From Chrysomallon squamiferum (lineage: Eukaryota; Mollusca; Gastropoda; Neomphalida; Peltospiridae), in the NCBI GenBank assembly GCA_012295275.1, contig CM022671.1, positions 5,892,565 to 5,956,564 on the forward strand: a stretch of 64,000 bases of DNA, written 5' to 3'. The notes under the pieces were generated by a model that saw only the letters and a program-made list of their open reading frames with translations, searched no databases and was not told the DNA's origin. Shown piece by piece: positions 46,787 to 60,018 of this stretch. A program made the position numbers and the translations under genes. Position 1 is the first letter of the stretch. Each line of letters starts with the position of its first letter.

Positions 46787-47861
46787 TCGTTTGTTGTGAT
46801 AATTTGCAAATATGTCAACAGATATCCAAATAACAGTGTATGTTATATTTTAATTTTGTTTTTTGTTTTAGTTAATATTGGTTGAAAATAATAATAATAA
46901 AATTAACTTGTGGAAATGTCGGAAAGAAATATATGCATGAATTTTTTGCAATATAAATTATTTTATAAATTGTATTTTTTGCAAATCATTTAAATGTTTT
47001 CTTTATCAATGCTACCAACCTTTCTTTACTCACTGTTTTCATTTTATTCTAGGTGAACACATGAGTGAGGAATATGCTAAGATAAATCCTTTCAAATTAG
47101 TTCCAGTTATTGACGACAATGGCTTCATCCTGACAGAAAGGTATATAATACTACAAAACTTATATTTAATTTTTTTTTTTTTTTCTGCAAATATATATAC
47201 CAAATTACTAATTATCACTAATGAGGAAAGATCAGCATTTATTATGATTTGATTCTTAAACTAGATAATCTCCAATATTAATTAATTGAGCTTATTATCT
47301 GTTTTTCAGTGTTGCTATTTTGAAGTACCTGGTGGTCAAGTATAATGTTGCTGATCACTGGTATCCTCGCACAGATCTTAAACTGCAGGCTCGTGTGGAC
47401 GAATTTACAAACTGGCAACATTTGAATCTCAGAATCAATGCGGCCATGCTTTTCCAGAATCTGGTGAGTGTTTTCGCTGGCGTTTTTCTTTTTTTTTTTT
47501 CTCTTGAAAACACGTGCAAATGTTTTCATAAAACAGAATAACTCTGACATATAGAATTTTGTCTGACTTTAAAACAAAAGTTTTTTCCCTAAAGTTTAAA
47601 TTATTTTCTGTTTCATTTACCTTGGTTGAAAAGAAAATGTATGCTTTTGCTTTTCAAGTTATGTTTTGTATTTTTTAAATTGTTTTTTTTCATTTATTTT
47701 TCTCTTTTTTATTTTTTTTTTTTATGTATTTATTTATTATTTCTTATATTTTATTTATTTAATTAAACTGATTATTATTTTTTAATGATTTTTTTTATGT
47801 ATATTTATGGAGTTTTGGTTTCTTTTCCTTTCTTTTTTTTTTTAATGAAATATCCATAGAC

Positions 47862-47893
<32 letters not shown>

Positions 47894-48334
47894 TTAAACA
47901 ACAATATATATATATATTTTTTTTCAGTAATGCACACAACTACAAGCATTAACAACACCAATATATAATCGTTGCCTGTTTTTGTCATATTACAGTTTGT
48001 CATACCGCAAGCAACTGGGAAGCCTATAGACTGGAAAAAAGTGAAAAACTTCCAGAAAAACTGCACAAAAGTCGTCGAAGATTTTGAGAATTATTTTCTC
48101 AAAAATCAGCCATTTTTGTGTGGTTCTGAGATTTCCATTGCTGACATCCTGGCAGTCTGTGAATGGATGCAGCTGTATGGAGTTCACAAAGATGAAGTAT
48201 TTATGTCCAGTCCCATAATTAAACAGTGGATGGAGAGGGTCAAAGGTGAAACAAAGCCATATTTTGACGAAGCACACAAAATTGTTTATCGTCTTAGGGA
48301 AGTTTACAAGGTAGAAGCAGAATCTAAACTTTAG
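46550..48334 (+). CDS. Glutathione S-transferase, theta class, 4 exons
   Basis: CDS join(46550..46661, 47053..47140, 47310..47463, 47996..48334), 230 aa, a cytosolic detoxification enzyme that conjugates glutathione to electrophiles. The N-terminal thioredoxin fold opens MAMKLYFDLLSQPSRAVYMF; Ser11 is at the theta-class catalytic position (LLSQP). NPFKLVPVI carries the cis-Pro (V54-P55), and T65-E66-S67 is the glutathione gamma-Glu binding motif. The C-terminal all-helical domain contains ARVDEFTNWQH and ISIADILAVCEWMQ. Length is within the family range, about 10 aa shorter than human GSTT1. Exon phases 1, 2 and 0 agree. The exon 1 donor is gttatt, weaker than consensus. The gene lies head to head with the myosin. 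Confidence 0.93.
46713..46781. repeat. (CT)n microsatellite in GST intron 1
   Basis: Perfect run of about 69 bp. Confidence 0.96.
47053..47140 (+). CDS. Theta GST exon 2
   Basis: Begins GEHMSEEYAKINPFKLVPVI; ends in the middle of the Ser codon of the TES motif. Acceptor tattctag, donor gtatat. Confidence 0.93.
47310..47463 (+). CDS. Theta GST exon 3
   Basis: Encodes VAILKYLVVKY, DHWYPRTDLKLQARVDE and TNWQH; acceptor tttttcag, donor gtgagt. Confidence 0.94.
47996..48334 (+). CDS. Theta GST exon 4 (C-terminal domain)
   Basis: Acceptor catattacag; 112 codons and a TAG. Contains FLCGSEISIADILAV, the N-capping helix region of the GST C-terminal domain. Confidence 0.94.
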   Translation, partial: FVIPQATGKPIDWKKVKNFQKNCTKVVEDFENYFLKNQPFLCGSEISIADILAVCEWMQLYGVHKDEVFMSSPIIKQWMERVKGETKPYFDEAHKIVYRLREVYKVEAESKL

Positions 48335-48875
48335 TGTTTGTTTAATATTTTCTTCTTAGAAACTAAATGGAGAATTTCATTTCAGCATGTTCAGAACCTA
48401 ATATTTATATTATATGTGTATTTATTAGTAATATTATTAACGTAATATGTATTTTATGCATTTATGTATACATGTGTATATATTAATAATATTTATGAGC
48501 ATAATATTTATATCAGTAACTTTATATTTATTTATATTTATGTGTGATTGGGTGGATTGAAATGATTGTTTGTATAAACACCTATCATTGTTTTTTCATA
48601 TATATATATATATAAAAACCAAATAATATTTTCATTCATATCATATAATGTGGTAAAAGATTATTTAAAATAAAAAAGTTCGATTACTGAAAACACCTTA
48701 TAAGACTGAGTATATAAATATCACTGCAAAATTACTGTATAACGCTGTTTAATTGTAAACTTAAAATTATATAATTATATTCCTTTCTTGTGTATTTATA
48801 ATAGCAGGGATGTTTTGATAAAAAATCAGACTTCACATAAGAATTTTTATTTGACCACTTCTGATTATCACTTAT

Positions 48876-48885
48876 AATAAATAAA
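48876..48885 (+). terminator. Overlapping AATAAA hexamers, possible GST poly(A) signal
   Basis: Two overlapping AATAAA copies about 540 nt after the GST stop. Other hexamers are possible in the AT-rich 3' flank. Confidence 0.35.
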
Positions 48886-49117
48886 ATAAAAGTGTTCAGT
48901 ACACTGGAAAGTTGTTGTTGTTAGTATATTTTTGTCTTATTTAGTATTTACTCGGTATTTTCCGTTATTGTTTTTATTGTTTAATGTAGTTAATGTCTTC
49001 TTCTTTCTTCCTTGTTTTTTTTTCTCATATATATATTTGCACATATAGTTATCTGTTTTCTGTTTGTATCATTAAAATTTAAAACATATTCATACCTTAA
49101 CGCAATATCATATATGG

Positions 49118-49120
<3 letters not shown>

Positions 49121-49187
<67 letters not shown>
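49121..49187. repeat. (CT)n microsatellite
   Basis: Perfect run of about 67 bp. Confidence 0.96.
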
Positions 49188-49189
<2 letters not shown>

Positions 49190-50912
49190 CACACATTAAA
49201 TAAAAAGAAAAGCACGCACACACCACCAATAACACGATATCATGATGATACTGTTTTGTGACGTATGCGTCGTCAAATAGTGAAATACCAAGACAGTTAA
49301 ATTTTGTAAACAGTATACTAACATCTCCCATCCAACAGAAACAAAAGCAATAAGAAATATGAACCTATCATACATGGATCCTGGGAGAGGCGAAATTCAA
49401 TACCCCATCTCCCACTGGTTTATGAAATTGCGTTTTCTATTATCATAGTGTAAATCGTTCTATCATAAAAGCAAATAACGAAAACAAATATGGCGTCTGC
49501 ATGCCCTTAGTCTGAGATTTTTGAATCGTTGCTGATTTGACAAAAGGTAACTGATTGCTAATGATATGTTGGCAGTAAACTGTTACTAATTCTGGCTAAC
49601 GAGACAAATTATTCTCGAAATGTCGATAATTACTTCACAAGACATTTTCACAATGGAAGAAGAAAAAAAGCGTGCTTGAAGAATGTTCAGTATATAATTG
49701 CGGTAGAGATACTAACAAATGACGCATACGTTAACAACAGAGAACTGATACATTTATGAACATTTTTGTAATTAAATTATTCTTTCTTCTCTTTTATTAA
49801 TTATATTAATAGTCTTTCTAACGTCTCCTTTTTCATTACTTTTTGTATCAATCGCCGCATTTTTCCTATTTTTTCGTCTTTTATTTTGTTATTATTATTT
49901 ATTATGGCCAATTATCTTCTTTTTATCTTTTTTTTCTTCTTCTTCTTTTTCATCACCTTCTTCTTCTTAAATTTCTTTACTTATTTTTATATTTCTATAT
50001 ATGTTTAAAATTTGCATTTGTTATATCTTGTTTCTTTGGCGTGCAGAGGGTGGGTGGGTGTGTGCATCCAATCAGAGAAAAGAACTTAATACATTTTTTT
50101 AGTTGATTTATATTTCAATCCAATAAAGTGTTTATTTTATGTTTCATCTGTGTTTACGTATTCAAAATACCTTCCTTTCTCATAATATTTCTCAGTACGA
50201 GGCCTTACACTTCAGTCTTTGGGGCAAACAATCAAAGAGTTGGCCCCGGGCATCACCAGACCTCTGCATGTCACTGTCTTCTTTTCATTTTCATTTCTTT
50301 ATATTTCGCTCTACTTTTGAATTTGAGATGACCTTCACAGCACCTTCCACTGTTTCCGCCTCTAGACTTTATGCATTGTTAATAAGTTAATTTTAACTGA
50401 GATCTGTAGATCCGATTATATTCCGCAATGTGTTGAAACGTACGCCTATTATTTCGAGATCAATAAGGTGTTAACGGAAGTGTGCCTGTTACCGATACAG
50501 ATGTTAAGTATCGCAGCGTTTCAGTTATTTCTTCAATTTTAGTTATTTCCCTTGAGTAATGAACAGTTGCTACGTATGATTTTCGGAATCTCGAGTTGTT
50601 TATATATTATTTTTTTTTATTGTGAAATGACTTTCACGTAGACAGGATGAAATGTTAAAGTAAACATATTTAGTAAGAACATATAAGCTAAACACATTTC
50701 TAAATATTCTAAAACATCAACCTTTACTATTAATAAATTACAGTTAAAAATAGATCGATGTAACGGCTATTTTGTGTACTTTTTAATAACGTCATTTAAC
50801 AAATAAAATCATTTGAATGTATATAAAATATATTTAAATTTTATGCAAAATCTTTTCACAATAATAATAAATACATTTTATATAAAGAATTTGCATGTAT
50901 TATTATGTTTAT

Positions 50913-51100
50913 AAATGTATGTATGTATGCATGTATGTATGTACGTAAGTGTATATATGTATCAAATGTATATATGAATATAAGTATGTATGATTGTATG
51001 TATGTATGGATGGATGTAAGTGTATATATATGTATCAGATATATGTATAAATATAAGTAAGTATGTATGTATGTATGTATGTATGTATGTATATATGTAT
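50913..51100. repeat. (ATGT)n/TATG-rich tract
   Basis: Interrupted ATGT units; a roughly 100-bp segment with GTGTATATATGTATCA is present twice (about 50950 and 51021). Confidence 0.88.
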
Positions 51101-51633
51101 ATGTGTATATGAGTATATGCATGGTATGTGTGTGCGTGTGTATGTGTAAAAACCCGAATGATTATATGAAAATGTTTAACGACGTACAACAATATTTTAT
51201 GTTTCTGAGTTTCAAACGAAGATTTATAAATATAATTCATTACCACTATAGCAATGACCACTTGCTGACAAACATCAATAGATAGTTTATATATATATTT
51301 AATATTTAGTCCTTTAGAACTGGTTATCTCTGGAAATAATGACGAGGATTGATCCAGAACGACTGACTTTGGTGTTGAGGTACAAACAGTTTGCTGTAAC
51401 TTCAATACTGTTCAAGTAACAAGAACACAAACATTCAAACAATTCATTACTGCAGGTTTTAATGTAATTTTCTGGTTGTTGGCTTCACGTCAAAACATAT
51501 AAAATGTATGTTTGTGGCCCACATTACCTAGAAACTCATGTACTCAATCAGTGACATATAATTATAGCAAATTAGCCAAATAACAGAGAAACCAAACTAC
51601 AACAGTAGAGGAAGAGGAAAGAACAAAACAACA

Positions 51634-51634
<1 letters not shown>

Positions 51635-51681
<47 letters not shown>

Positions 51682-51760
51682 TAATAATAATAATGGTAAT
51701 AATAATAATAACATACAACAACAGCAACAACAACAACAACAACAATAATAATAATAATGT
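51635..51760. repeat. (AAT)n and (AAC)n field
   Basis: AAT run followed by CAA/AAC units. Confidence 0.92.
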
Positions 51761-52583
51761 TGATAAAGAAAGATACAAATTAAATATCTCAGTTTTGTGA
51801 AAATTTCGCCATTTTCTGTTACTCTTAAAATATTCGAAAACGTTTTGTCACCTCACATGATGAAATATGATTATCAAAGACAGAAATAGTTAACAACGAG
51901 AGGTTCAGCACCAGCGTCCTAATTTATGTTTGATCCGAAGCTTGCTAAAGAATTCTTATTTATTAATTAATTTAGATTTAACCATCCCAAAATTTAATTT
52001 ATTTGTATTTTGAAACTTTGCTTTTAATAGAAAGTTTATGACTATATTCTTTTAAAACAATGCACATCAATGAAACTTTTCAGTGAATATTTTACATTAA
52101 ATTAAAATAAAATGTGTTTTATGGATTTAGAATAATAGCTGTATGTATATATATTTAAAAAACAACAACCGGAATACCCAATAGAGATTTAACAGCGTAT
52201 TCATTATCTACAATTTTGCTAAAATGTATTTGCCAGTCGGGAAGCAACCACACAAAGAACCAGAGTCAAAGAGGATTACTTAAGCACAACATCAGCAATG
52301 TCGTTTTCATCATACTATAAAATTGCAATGACAATAAATGATAATTATAGTTTTTAATCTTTAGATAATAGCATTTACTATTTCGCTCGATGCGTTTTTA
52401 AAATAATAATAATAAAAATAAATAAATAAATAAAATTAAACAGATAAGTAAATAAATAAATAAATAAATAAAACGTACAGAAATGACTTATTATTCCCAG
52501 AGAATGCCCAGACCGCAGATGGTTTTCAGAAAGCTACTCAATTGTCACTTAGTTAAAACCAGAATTGATAAAAAGCTTATTCC

Positions 52584-52597
52584 GTTGCCATGGTAGC
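52584..52597. promoter_or_regulatory. X-box-like (RFX) motif
   Basis: GTTGCCATGGTAGC, two inverted half-sites around AT; close to the RFX X-box consensus. Confidence 0.35.
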
Positions 52598-53043
52598 GGG
52601 ATTTATTTGTATCGCGGAAGATTAGTGTTTGTTGCACTTCGGTGCAGCAGTCGATAATGGAGATGATAATGCGTTCTATTTCCAACGACAGGACATAGCG
52701 GTTCACGTGTATGTCCGATTAGGTTAGATTCGTATTTTAATATTAATTAAGGATACTCGCCGATGAGTTTGTTAAGAACAAAGCTTCTAATTTCCACAAG
52801 GCTTAGCGGGGTTTTCTTTTCATGTCAAAGGGTGGAAGCATTGTTTGATATCCTATATTCAACATATTTCTGTTTATTTTAATTATACTTTAAACTAATT
52901 CATGTTTAAATAAAGTAAAACAAAATAAAATAAAAATAAAAATAAAATAAAATAAAATAAAATAAATAAAATAAAATAAAATTTTTAAACATTATGAAAA
53001 ATTAAAATAAAATAAAGCAAAATAAAATTAAATTAAATTAAAT

Positions 53044-53147
53044 AAAATAAAATTAAATATAATTCTTAAAATGTTTAAAAAAAATTAAAATTAAATAAAA
53101 CGAATAAAATTAAATATAATTCTTAAAATGTTTAAAAAAAAAATTAA
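53044..53147. repeat. Direct repeat of about 40 bp in AAAT-rich DNA
   Basis: Blocks with TTAAATATAATTCTTAAAATG occur at about 53050-53085 and 53112-53147, inside an AAAAT-type field (52915-53180). Confidence 0.75.
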
Positions 53148-54422
53148 AATACAATAAAGCAAAATAAACTAAAATAAACAGTCCTAGAACGAACCGCAGA
53201 TTAAGCAAGAAATATTAACGTTGGTCTACTTCTGTAGATGAGCCCACTAGGTTACTCTTTAGGAACATTCCTTAGCTAGGGGATCTGTTTAGAGAATTAC
53301 ATTCATTCATTTTGTTGTTGTTGCTGTTGAATGCTGAATAAGCCACTCTGGGACTCAGATGCGGAACAAAAAAAAAAAAAAAAAAAAAAATGGATTAACT
53401 AAAATTTTCGCTGTTTTAGTGCCAACTATCCTTTTTATTTTATTTTTTATTTATTTATGTAAATTCATTATTTATTATTAATGTTTTAAAAATATTGTTT
53501 AACGTCAGCTGTCTTATATAAAATAATATAATAACATAATTGGTTCTCTATTTATTTTCATTTAAAATATAATATTTCAAGCTGATATGAAAGTTGAAAG
53601 AAAGCAATCCCAGTTCAATAATAATAATAATAAATAAATAAATAAAAAAAAAAAAAAAAGAATAAGAAGCTAGAAAGAAATATATTACTTGCCTTATATA
53701 ATTTAATTAATTGTAAACTTAGATACAGTCACATTCATCATTCCATACATACAAACATACACAACACCAGACTTATACGGGCTTGCTTTCATATACATAT
53801 ACTGATAAACAGACAGAAAATAAGAAATAAGTATTTCATCAGTCATAAAACATAATTATTAACTGTAGTCACAATCATCAGTATGTTTTAATTTATATAA
53901 CATCATTTGGTGTACACGTTTGGTCTTGTATAAAATGCGTTTTATTAGAATTTAAATCAGATTTACCTTGTAAATGTTAGCGAAGTAATTATTAAAGGAA
54001 CGCAGGTGTTCTGTTGTCGGACAAACTGTTATCCTGAAAATTTACTTCTTCATTACCGATGTCGTCTGATCGATAAACTGACAGTTCTGTCGTCTGCTTG
54101 TACACGTAAATCATATCTTGTCACGTGACTTGAACACCATTATTTTAACATGACATTGGCATGTGTACGGATTTTAAATTCAGGAGGTGAAATATATTGG
54201 TGATAAGAAAAAAACAACTAAAAAAACAATGAATGATACAACTTTGCCAGGAATAGAGGGTTAGTTCTTTGTGTCTGTTAGTCTGTTCAGTGGTTTTATT
54301 TATGAAATGTTATTTCATTTGTAAGTACTTGTTGGGTGTCTGTGGAATACAGTTATCGATATTTTAACATTTCATTTCTTAGTGTGATGTTTATTTTATG
54401 TATTAAAACTCTGTAATGTATT

Positions 54423-54500
<78 letters not shown>
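54423..54500. repeat. (CT)n microsatellite
   Basis: Perfect run of about 78 bp. Confidence 0.96.
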
Positions 54501-54503
<3 letters not shown>

Positions 54504-56281
54504 AATATAGAGATATATTACATATGCATGCATGTATGTATAGATGGATGTATATATGTATGTATTTATGTATGTATTCTTAGATGATGTATATATATAT
54601 GTATGTATATATGTATGTAATATGTGTGTAAGTGTGCAGAAGAATTAATAACAACAGTAATCACTTTTTTCGGCTACTTATTAATGTAAAAAAAAAAAAA
54701 ACAACACTAATACATTAATTATCTGTTTTACATGTTTATATTCGTGTAACAACTACAACTACACTGACAGAATTTTTGTCACTCGGCATCACATTTTCCG
54801 AATCAGTGAGCTGATAAACAGTAACAACGTGATGAGCGACATTGTTGAACAAACACGTTTTTCCTTTTAACAGTCTAATTGCAGTGTGTAGGATTTTCGC
54901 AAACAGAAAGTGTTCAAAATAAGGCGAGACAGGGAAGTCGACAGAATGAGGCAGATAACCGAGTCATTGTCAGTAATAATCATTTAGTGTATCTGTAGAG
55001 ATGGGAAATACACAAATATAGCATCGTAATACATATTGTGATACAGTTTTAAATCTCGGTAGATATGTGTTTTTTTTTTTTTTTAAAATAACTAGTTTGT
55101 GAAGATAACCTTTCTACGTGACGTCATGTCGTAAACCCAGTGAACTGGCCGTGACTAAACTCTTCATGAAACATTAGTACTGTTTATTGCATACAACCTG
55201 TCGTCAAATCGGTTTTAACTTTATTTGCTTACTTACTTACTTATTATTACTGTTGTTGTTGTTATGGCTTTTTATTATTATTGTTGTTGTTGCTGTTGGT
55301 GAAGGTGGTGGTGGTGGTGTTTCTGTTATTGTATGTGTAAAACACCTCTCAACCCAAAATAAATAATCATAAACAAAATGGGGCAAAAGATTATAAAGAA
55401 TAGTATACGTACATAAATCGTAGCTGAAGACAGGTGTACATTGTACGTGTGTTTTCACCACACCACACGCACCACTGACTTACTTTCTGCACGTCACTGA
55501 CTCGTTTCATCTCACACCTTCATCCAGGAATTCTGAAAATTCTTTTTTACGACTATTCCGTCATTCTTCAGTCGACATCAAACTGACTTCTGCTCTGTTG
55601 AGGGTAGTTACGTGTTGAGAACAAAGATGTTACACGAATACTGGAAAATGAATTAGATTAGAGTTGTTTTTGCAGAACAAAACGTTTAACTAACTGTGGC
55701 ACGACCTGGGCGGTTTTAGATTGTGTTAACGTTCGTTACGAGAAGAAATCCACGAATACACAGATAAATAAATCGCAAACGTTGGCCTCATTTTCTTTCC
55801 ATGTATCTTAAAAATAAAATATAAACCTGAGCATAAATTATTTGGGTCCAGCTTATTTCGCTTTGATTATATTTAAAACAAAAGTATTTCAGCTTTCCTT
55901 GTTTTGTTTATTTTTTTTTTTTTTTATTTTTTTGATATTGTGTTTTGGGGGTGAGGTGTCGTTATTATGTTAAGAAAACATATATTTATTTTCTCTATTC
56001 ATTATAATTATGATGTGTAGAAAATATGATTTAAACTGAATACCGAAACAATAATAATTATTATTTTATTTTTATTTAATTGTTTATTATTATTTTGTGT
56101 TATTGTTGTTGATGATGTTGCTGCTATTGTGTTGCTCAGTTTGACTCGTCTTAAAGATAAATTTACATTCATACGAGTATAAAAATTAAGAAATTGCTTT
56201 ACTGTGTTCGTCCTGTAACTGTGCTAAGAACAAAATTAATGTGTAGGCCTATCTGTACATAAATTAGTTTGCACTGTTTAA

Positions 56282-56321
<40 letters not shown>

Positions 56322-56491
56322 GTGTGTGTCCATATATTTATATAAAATGAACAAATAAAATACAAGTATAAAAAAAACAATATCAACAACAAAATAATAA
56401 TAAATCAAACAAAATAAAATAAAATAAAAATAAATGAACACAGAAACATCCTTTTCTTGTTTCGTAATTTTAAAACAACCTCTCACAAAAA

Positions 56492-56548
<57 letters not shown>
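56492..56548. repeat. (ATT)n microsatellite
   Basis: Perfect run. Confidence 0.94.
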
Positions 56549-56550
<2 letters not shown>

Positions 56551-56559
56551 AAACATGCC

Positions 56560-56802
56560 ACGAATGTTTACTCTCTACTCGCTAATGGAATATTAAAGCA
56601 TGTTCAAACAGAAGCCAGGTATTATCACTAAGCACGTCTCTGGTGTTTACAACAGCGAGTTTGTTCCAATGTTTCCGCTAAATGGCGGCTGATTGACGTC
56701 AGGTGTGAGAAGTTCGTGTAATCTCGTGTATCGCGAGAACTCGAGACGACATGAGACTTTACTTCCACACTAATTAGTCTCACAGCAGAACTGATAAAAG
56801 AT
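56560..56802 (+). promoter_or_regulatory. CpG-containing promoter-like patch ending in a consensus splice donor
   Basis: This patch carries TGACGTCA (56694-56701), TATCGCGAGA (56729-56738, one mismatch to the TCTCGCGAGA promoter element) and AGAT|gtaagtc at 56803. It could be a noncoding first exon of the coiled-coil gene 3.2 kb downstream; the two short ATG-started frames in it stop at once. The link is inference. Confidence 0.3.
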
Positions 56803-56976
56803 GTAAGTCAAAACACCGATCATAATTTCACTACGTTTCTTACCTTTTTTTTCGTTTTTTTTATTTTTAATTTTTTTTTTTATTATTTTTTTTTTTTTGT
56901 ATTTATCGGTACGTTCTACCTGATAACCCTTAAGCAACGGAATCGGAGGGTTTAATTTTTAAAAAGGTAATGAACC

Positions 56977-56979
<3 letters not shown>

Positions 56980-57040
<61 letters not shown>
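56980..57040. repeat. (AAT)n microsatellite
   Basis: Perfect run, then GAT units. Confidence 0.94.
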
Positions 57041-57049
<9 letters not shown>

Positions 57050-57557
57050 GATGACGATGACAGTAACAGCTCACGTAAGTTAAAATTAAGTTGCCAACAG
57101 CTGACTTGAAATGATTAAAGAAAGAAAGAAACAAACAAAACAAAACAAAACAAAACAAAACAAAATTCTATTTCAACGAATTATATAAAAACCATTTTTT
57201 ATGTCAGTTTGAGTACAAAATTAGAAATTTCGATTGATTGGTAATTCTACATAAAACAAATAACTTTTACAAGAAGATGAAAATGTTTATTGGAAGTATT
57301 ATACACACTTATTTATTTATTATTTTTTTTTTTTTTTTGCTTTCTTTTTCTTTATTTTTGGACTATCTTTAATCTTTCTTTTCGCTTATCATCCTCATCA
57401 ATGTGATTATTATTACTGATAATATTATTGTTATTATCGTTGTTGTTGTTGTTGTTGTTGTTGTTGTTAATATTAATGTTTACATATCAAGACAAAATGA
57501 TATTTTACATTAGTTAACTTTCACTTAGTCTCGTAATGACACACTTATAAGTTACTC

Positions 57558-57571
57558 GTTGCCATGGTAAT
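57558..57571. promoter_or_regulatory. X-box-like (RFX) motif
   Basis: GTTGCCATGGTAAT, one base from a perfect palindromic X-box half; about 2.4 kb upstream of the coiled-coil exon. Confidence 0.45.
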
Positions 57572-57724
57572 CACTTATGTTATTAACAAATACGGTCACA
57601 AAATTCGATTTATTTGATTTAGTATCTTCTTCGTTTCTTTATTATTATTATCATCATTAGCATCAACATCATCATCATCACCATTACCATCATCATCATT
57701 ATTTATTTATTTATTTATTTTTAC

Positions 57725-57755
<31 letters not shown>

Positions 57756-58501
57756 GAAATTGTAGAATCGTTTTATTTATTTGTTCTTCTGTCTATCTGT
57801 TCATCCATCCATCCTCCAGGTATCAAGCAGTCTGTGTCTATCTTTCTGTCTATATATGTTTCTGTCTGTCTGTCTATCTGTATGTGTGTCTGCATGTCTA
57901 TATATATATATATATATATCTACTGATCCATCCATTTATGTATCTGTCTAATGCCAGTTTATAACGTAATTCATTCATTCGTTCATTCATTCATTTACAA
58001 ACCTAGCATTTACAAAAATTCTAACGTTAAACGTTCTTTCTATTCCTGAGTCAGTGACAATGTGGGAGGTTGGTAATGTTTGTCTAGCTTATTTTCTGTC
58101 AGTCTGAATTTGCATTATGTTGATATTTCACCACACAAAAGTAAAGAAACTTCAGCACGGTATGTAAGTCACAAAACATGCTGTATAGCGTTTAATGTTT
58201 GACTAAAAAAAACGAAATTGGATTTGTTTGTGTTTCGAATAAAATGCACGCAATGCCACCTTGCTCTACAGACGTTGAAAAACACACACACACGCACAAA
58301 AAATCCCCCCCAAACAAACACGAGAGTGATGGTTATGTATTCTCACGTGTGGAAATGATGTATTGCTTACAACGTCTTTTGTTAACGTCTGCCACATCTA
58401 TATAAACATAATACGTAGCTGAAACATCATGTGATGTGGGAGCGGATCCAGAAAAGCGGAAAAATTTTGGGGTGGGGTGTCAGTTCTGTGGCAGGTATAA
58501 T

Positions 58502-58715
<214 letters not shown>

Positions 58716-58724
58716 CATATATAC

Positions 58725-58785
<61 letters not shown>

Positions 58786-59211
58786 GGGGGGAGGTAGACA
58801 CATCATTAGAACCACCTCAGTGATATATTGCGATTTAAAATGCTGGTGTGGTTATGAGTAAATAATAAAAGAAAAACATAATTTTCAGAAATAAACACAC
58901 GACCACCTCATAATGGCACAGTTTATCGCGGTAAAGTACAAGTTTTGTTTTCATAACCTGACTCGTTTGTGAATGTTACTTTTACACCTACCTGCTTAAC
59001 TCACATTTTGTTGTTTTCATATCCGCCGGAAGTTGAGTACTTTCTCAAGGGCAGGCAATCGTAAAAATTAGACTGGTTTGATTTCATCACTTCAACAAAT
59101 AGATAAGATAAAATGAAATAATAAAGAAAATAAATAAATAAATAAAGTAAAAAAATAATAAAATAAAATAATATTGATTACGAGCTTTACTTTCAATAGG
59201 GTGTTGTGTGT

Positions 59212-59215
<4 letters not shown>

Positions 59216-59261
<46 letters not shown>
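59216..59261. repeat. (GT)n microsatellite
   Basis: Perfect run. Confidence 0.95.
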
Positions 59262-59264
<3 letters not shown>

Positions 59265-60018
59265 ATACTAATAATAAAATAAAAAAACATTTTCTTTTCT
59301 TTTCTTACAAGTACTACTACTATGTGTAATATGTTTCTCTTGCTACTAATACTGCTGCTACTACTTTTCTTCTACTATTACTACTACTTATACTGCTATA
59401 ATAATTATTACTATAACTGTCGCTACTTCTTCTGATGCAACTACAGCTACTACTACTGCAACGGTTACTGTTGTTATTCCGTTATTGTTCTCACTATTAG
59501 TAATAGCTCTTACACCAAACACATTATTTAACATTATTATTATTGTTGTTGTTGTTGTTATTCTTGCTACTGTTTTTACTACTACTACTACCATTACTAT
59601 TATTCTTCTTTTTGTTGCTGTTACTTTTGTTGTTGTTGTTGTTATTATTATTTTTATTGTTATTGTTGTTATTGTTATTATTATTATTATACGCTTCTAC
59701 TCTTGCCATTACAAGATCATCATCATCATCATCATCATTATCAAGTAATTACACCCGTATTGTTTTTAAAAAACATGTGTAAATTTCTGTTTTATTGTTT
59801 TCCCTGTTCTTTATTTTGATGCATCATGTCAGACTAAAACATATCAGTCTGACGAGTTTAATTCAAACAAAACTATCTGCAAATGACCTGTTTCCACGCG
59901 TTTAGGTGGAACAGAAATTAACCACGTGTAAAAGTCATTATATTCCACGTTTTCTTTTTGTTTTACACCAAAAATAGACAGCTCATCTGACACACATAAC
60001 ACGTAATTTATTTTTCAG

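Noticed and set aside
49843-50390. Overlapping plus-strand ORFs
   Set aside because: No recognisable domain; T-rich composition and no consistent splice sites.
58199-58405. 68-codon ORF
   Set aside because: No motif; contains CA-repeat translation (HTHTHKK).
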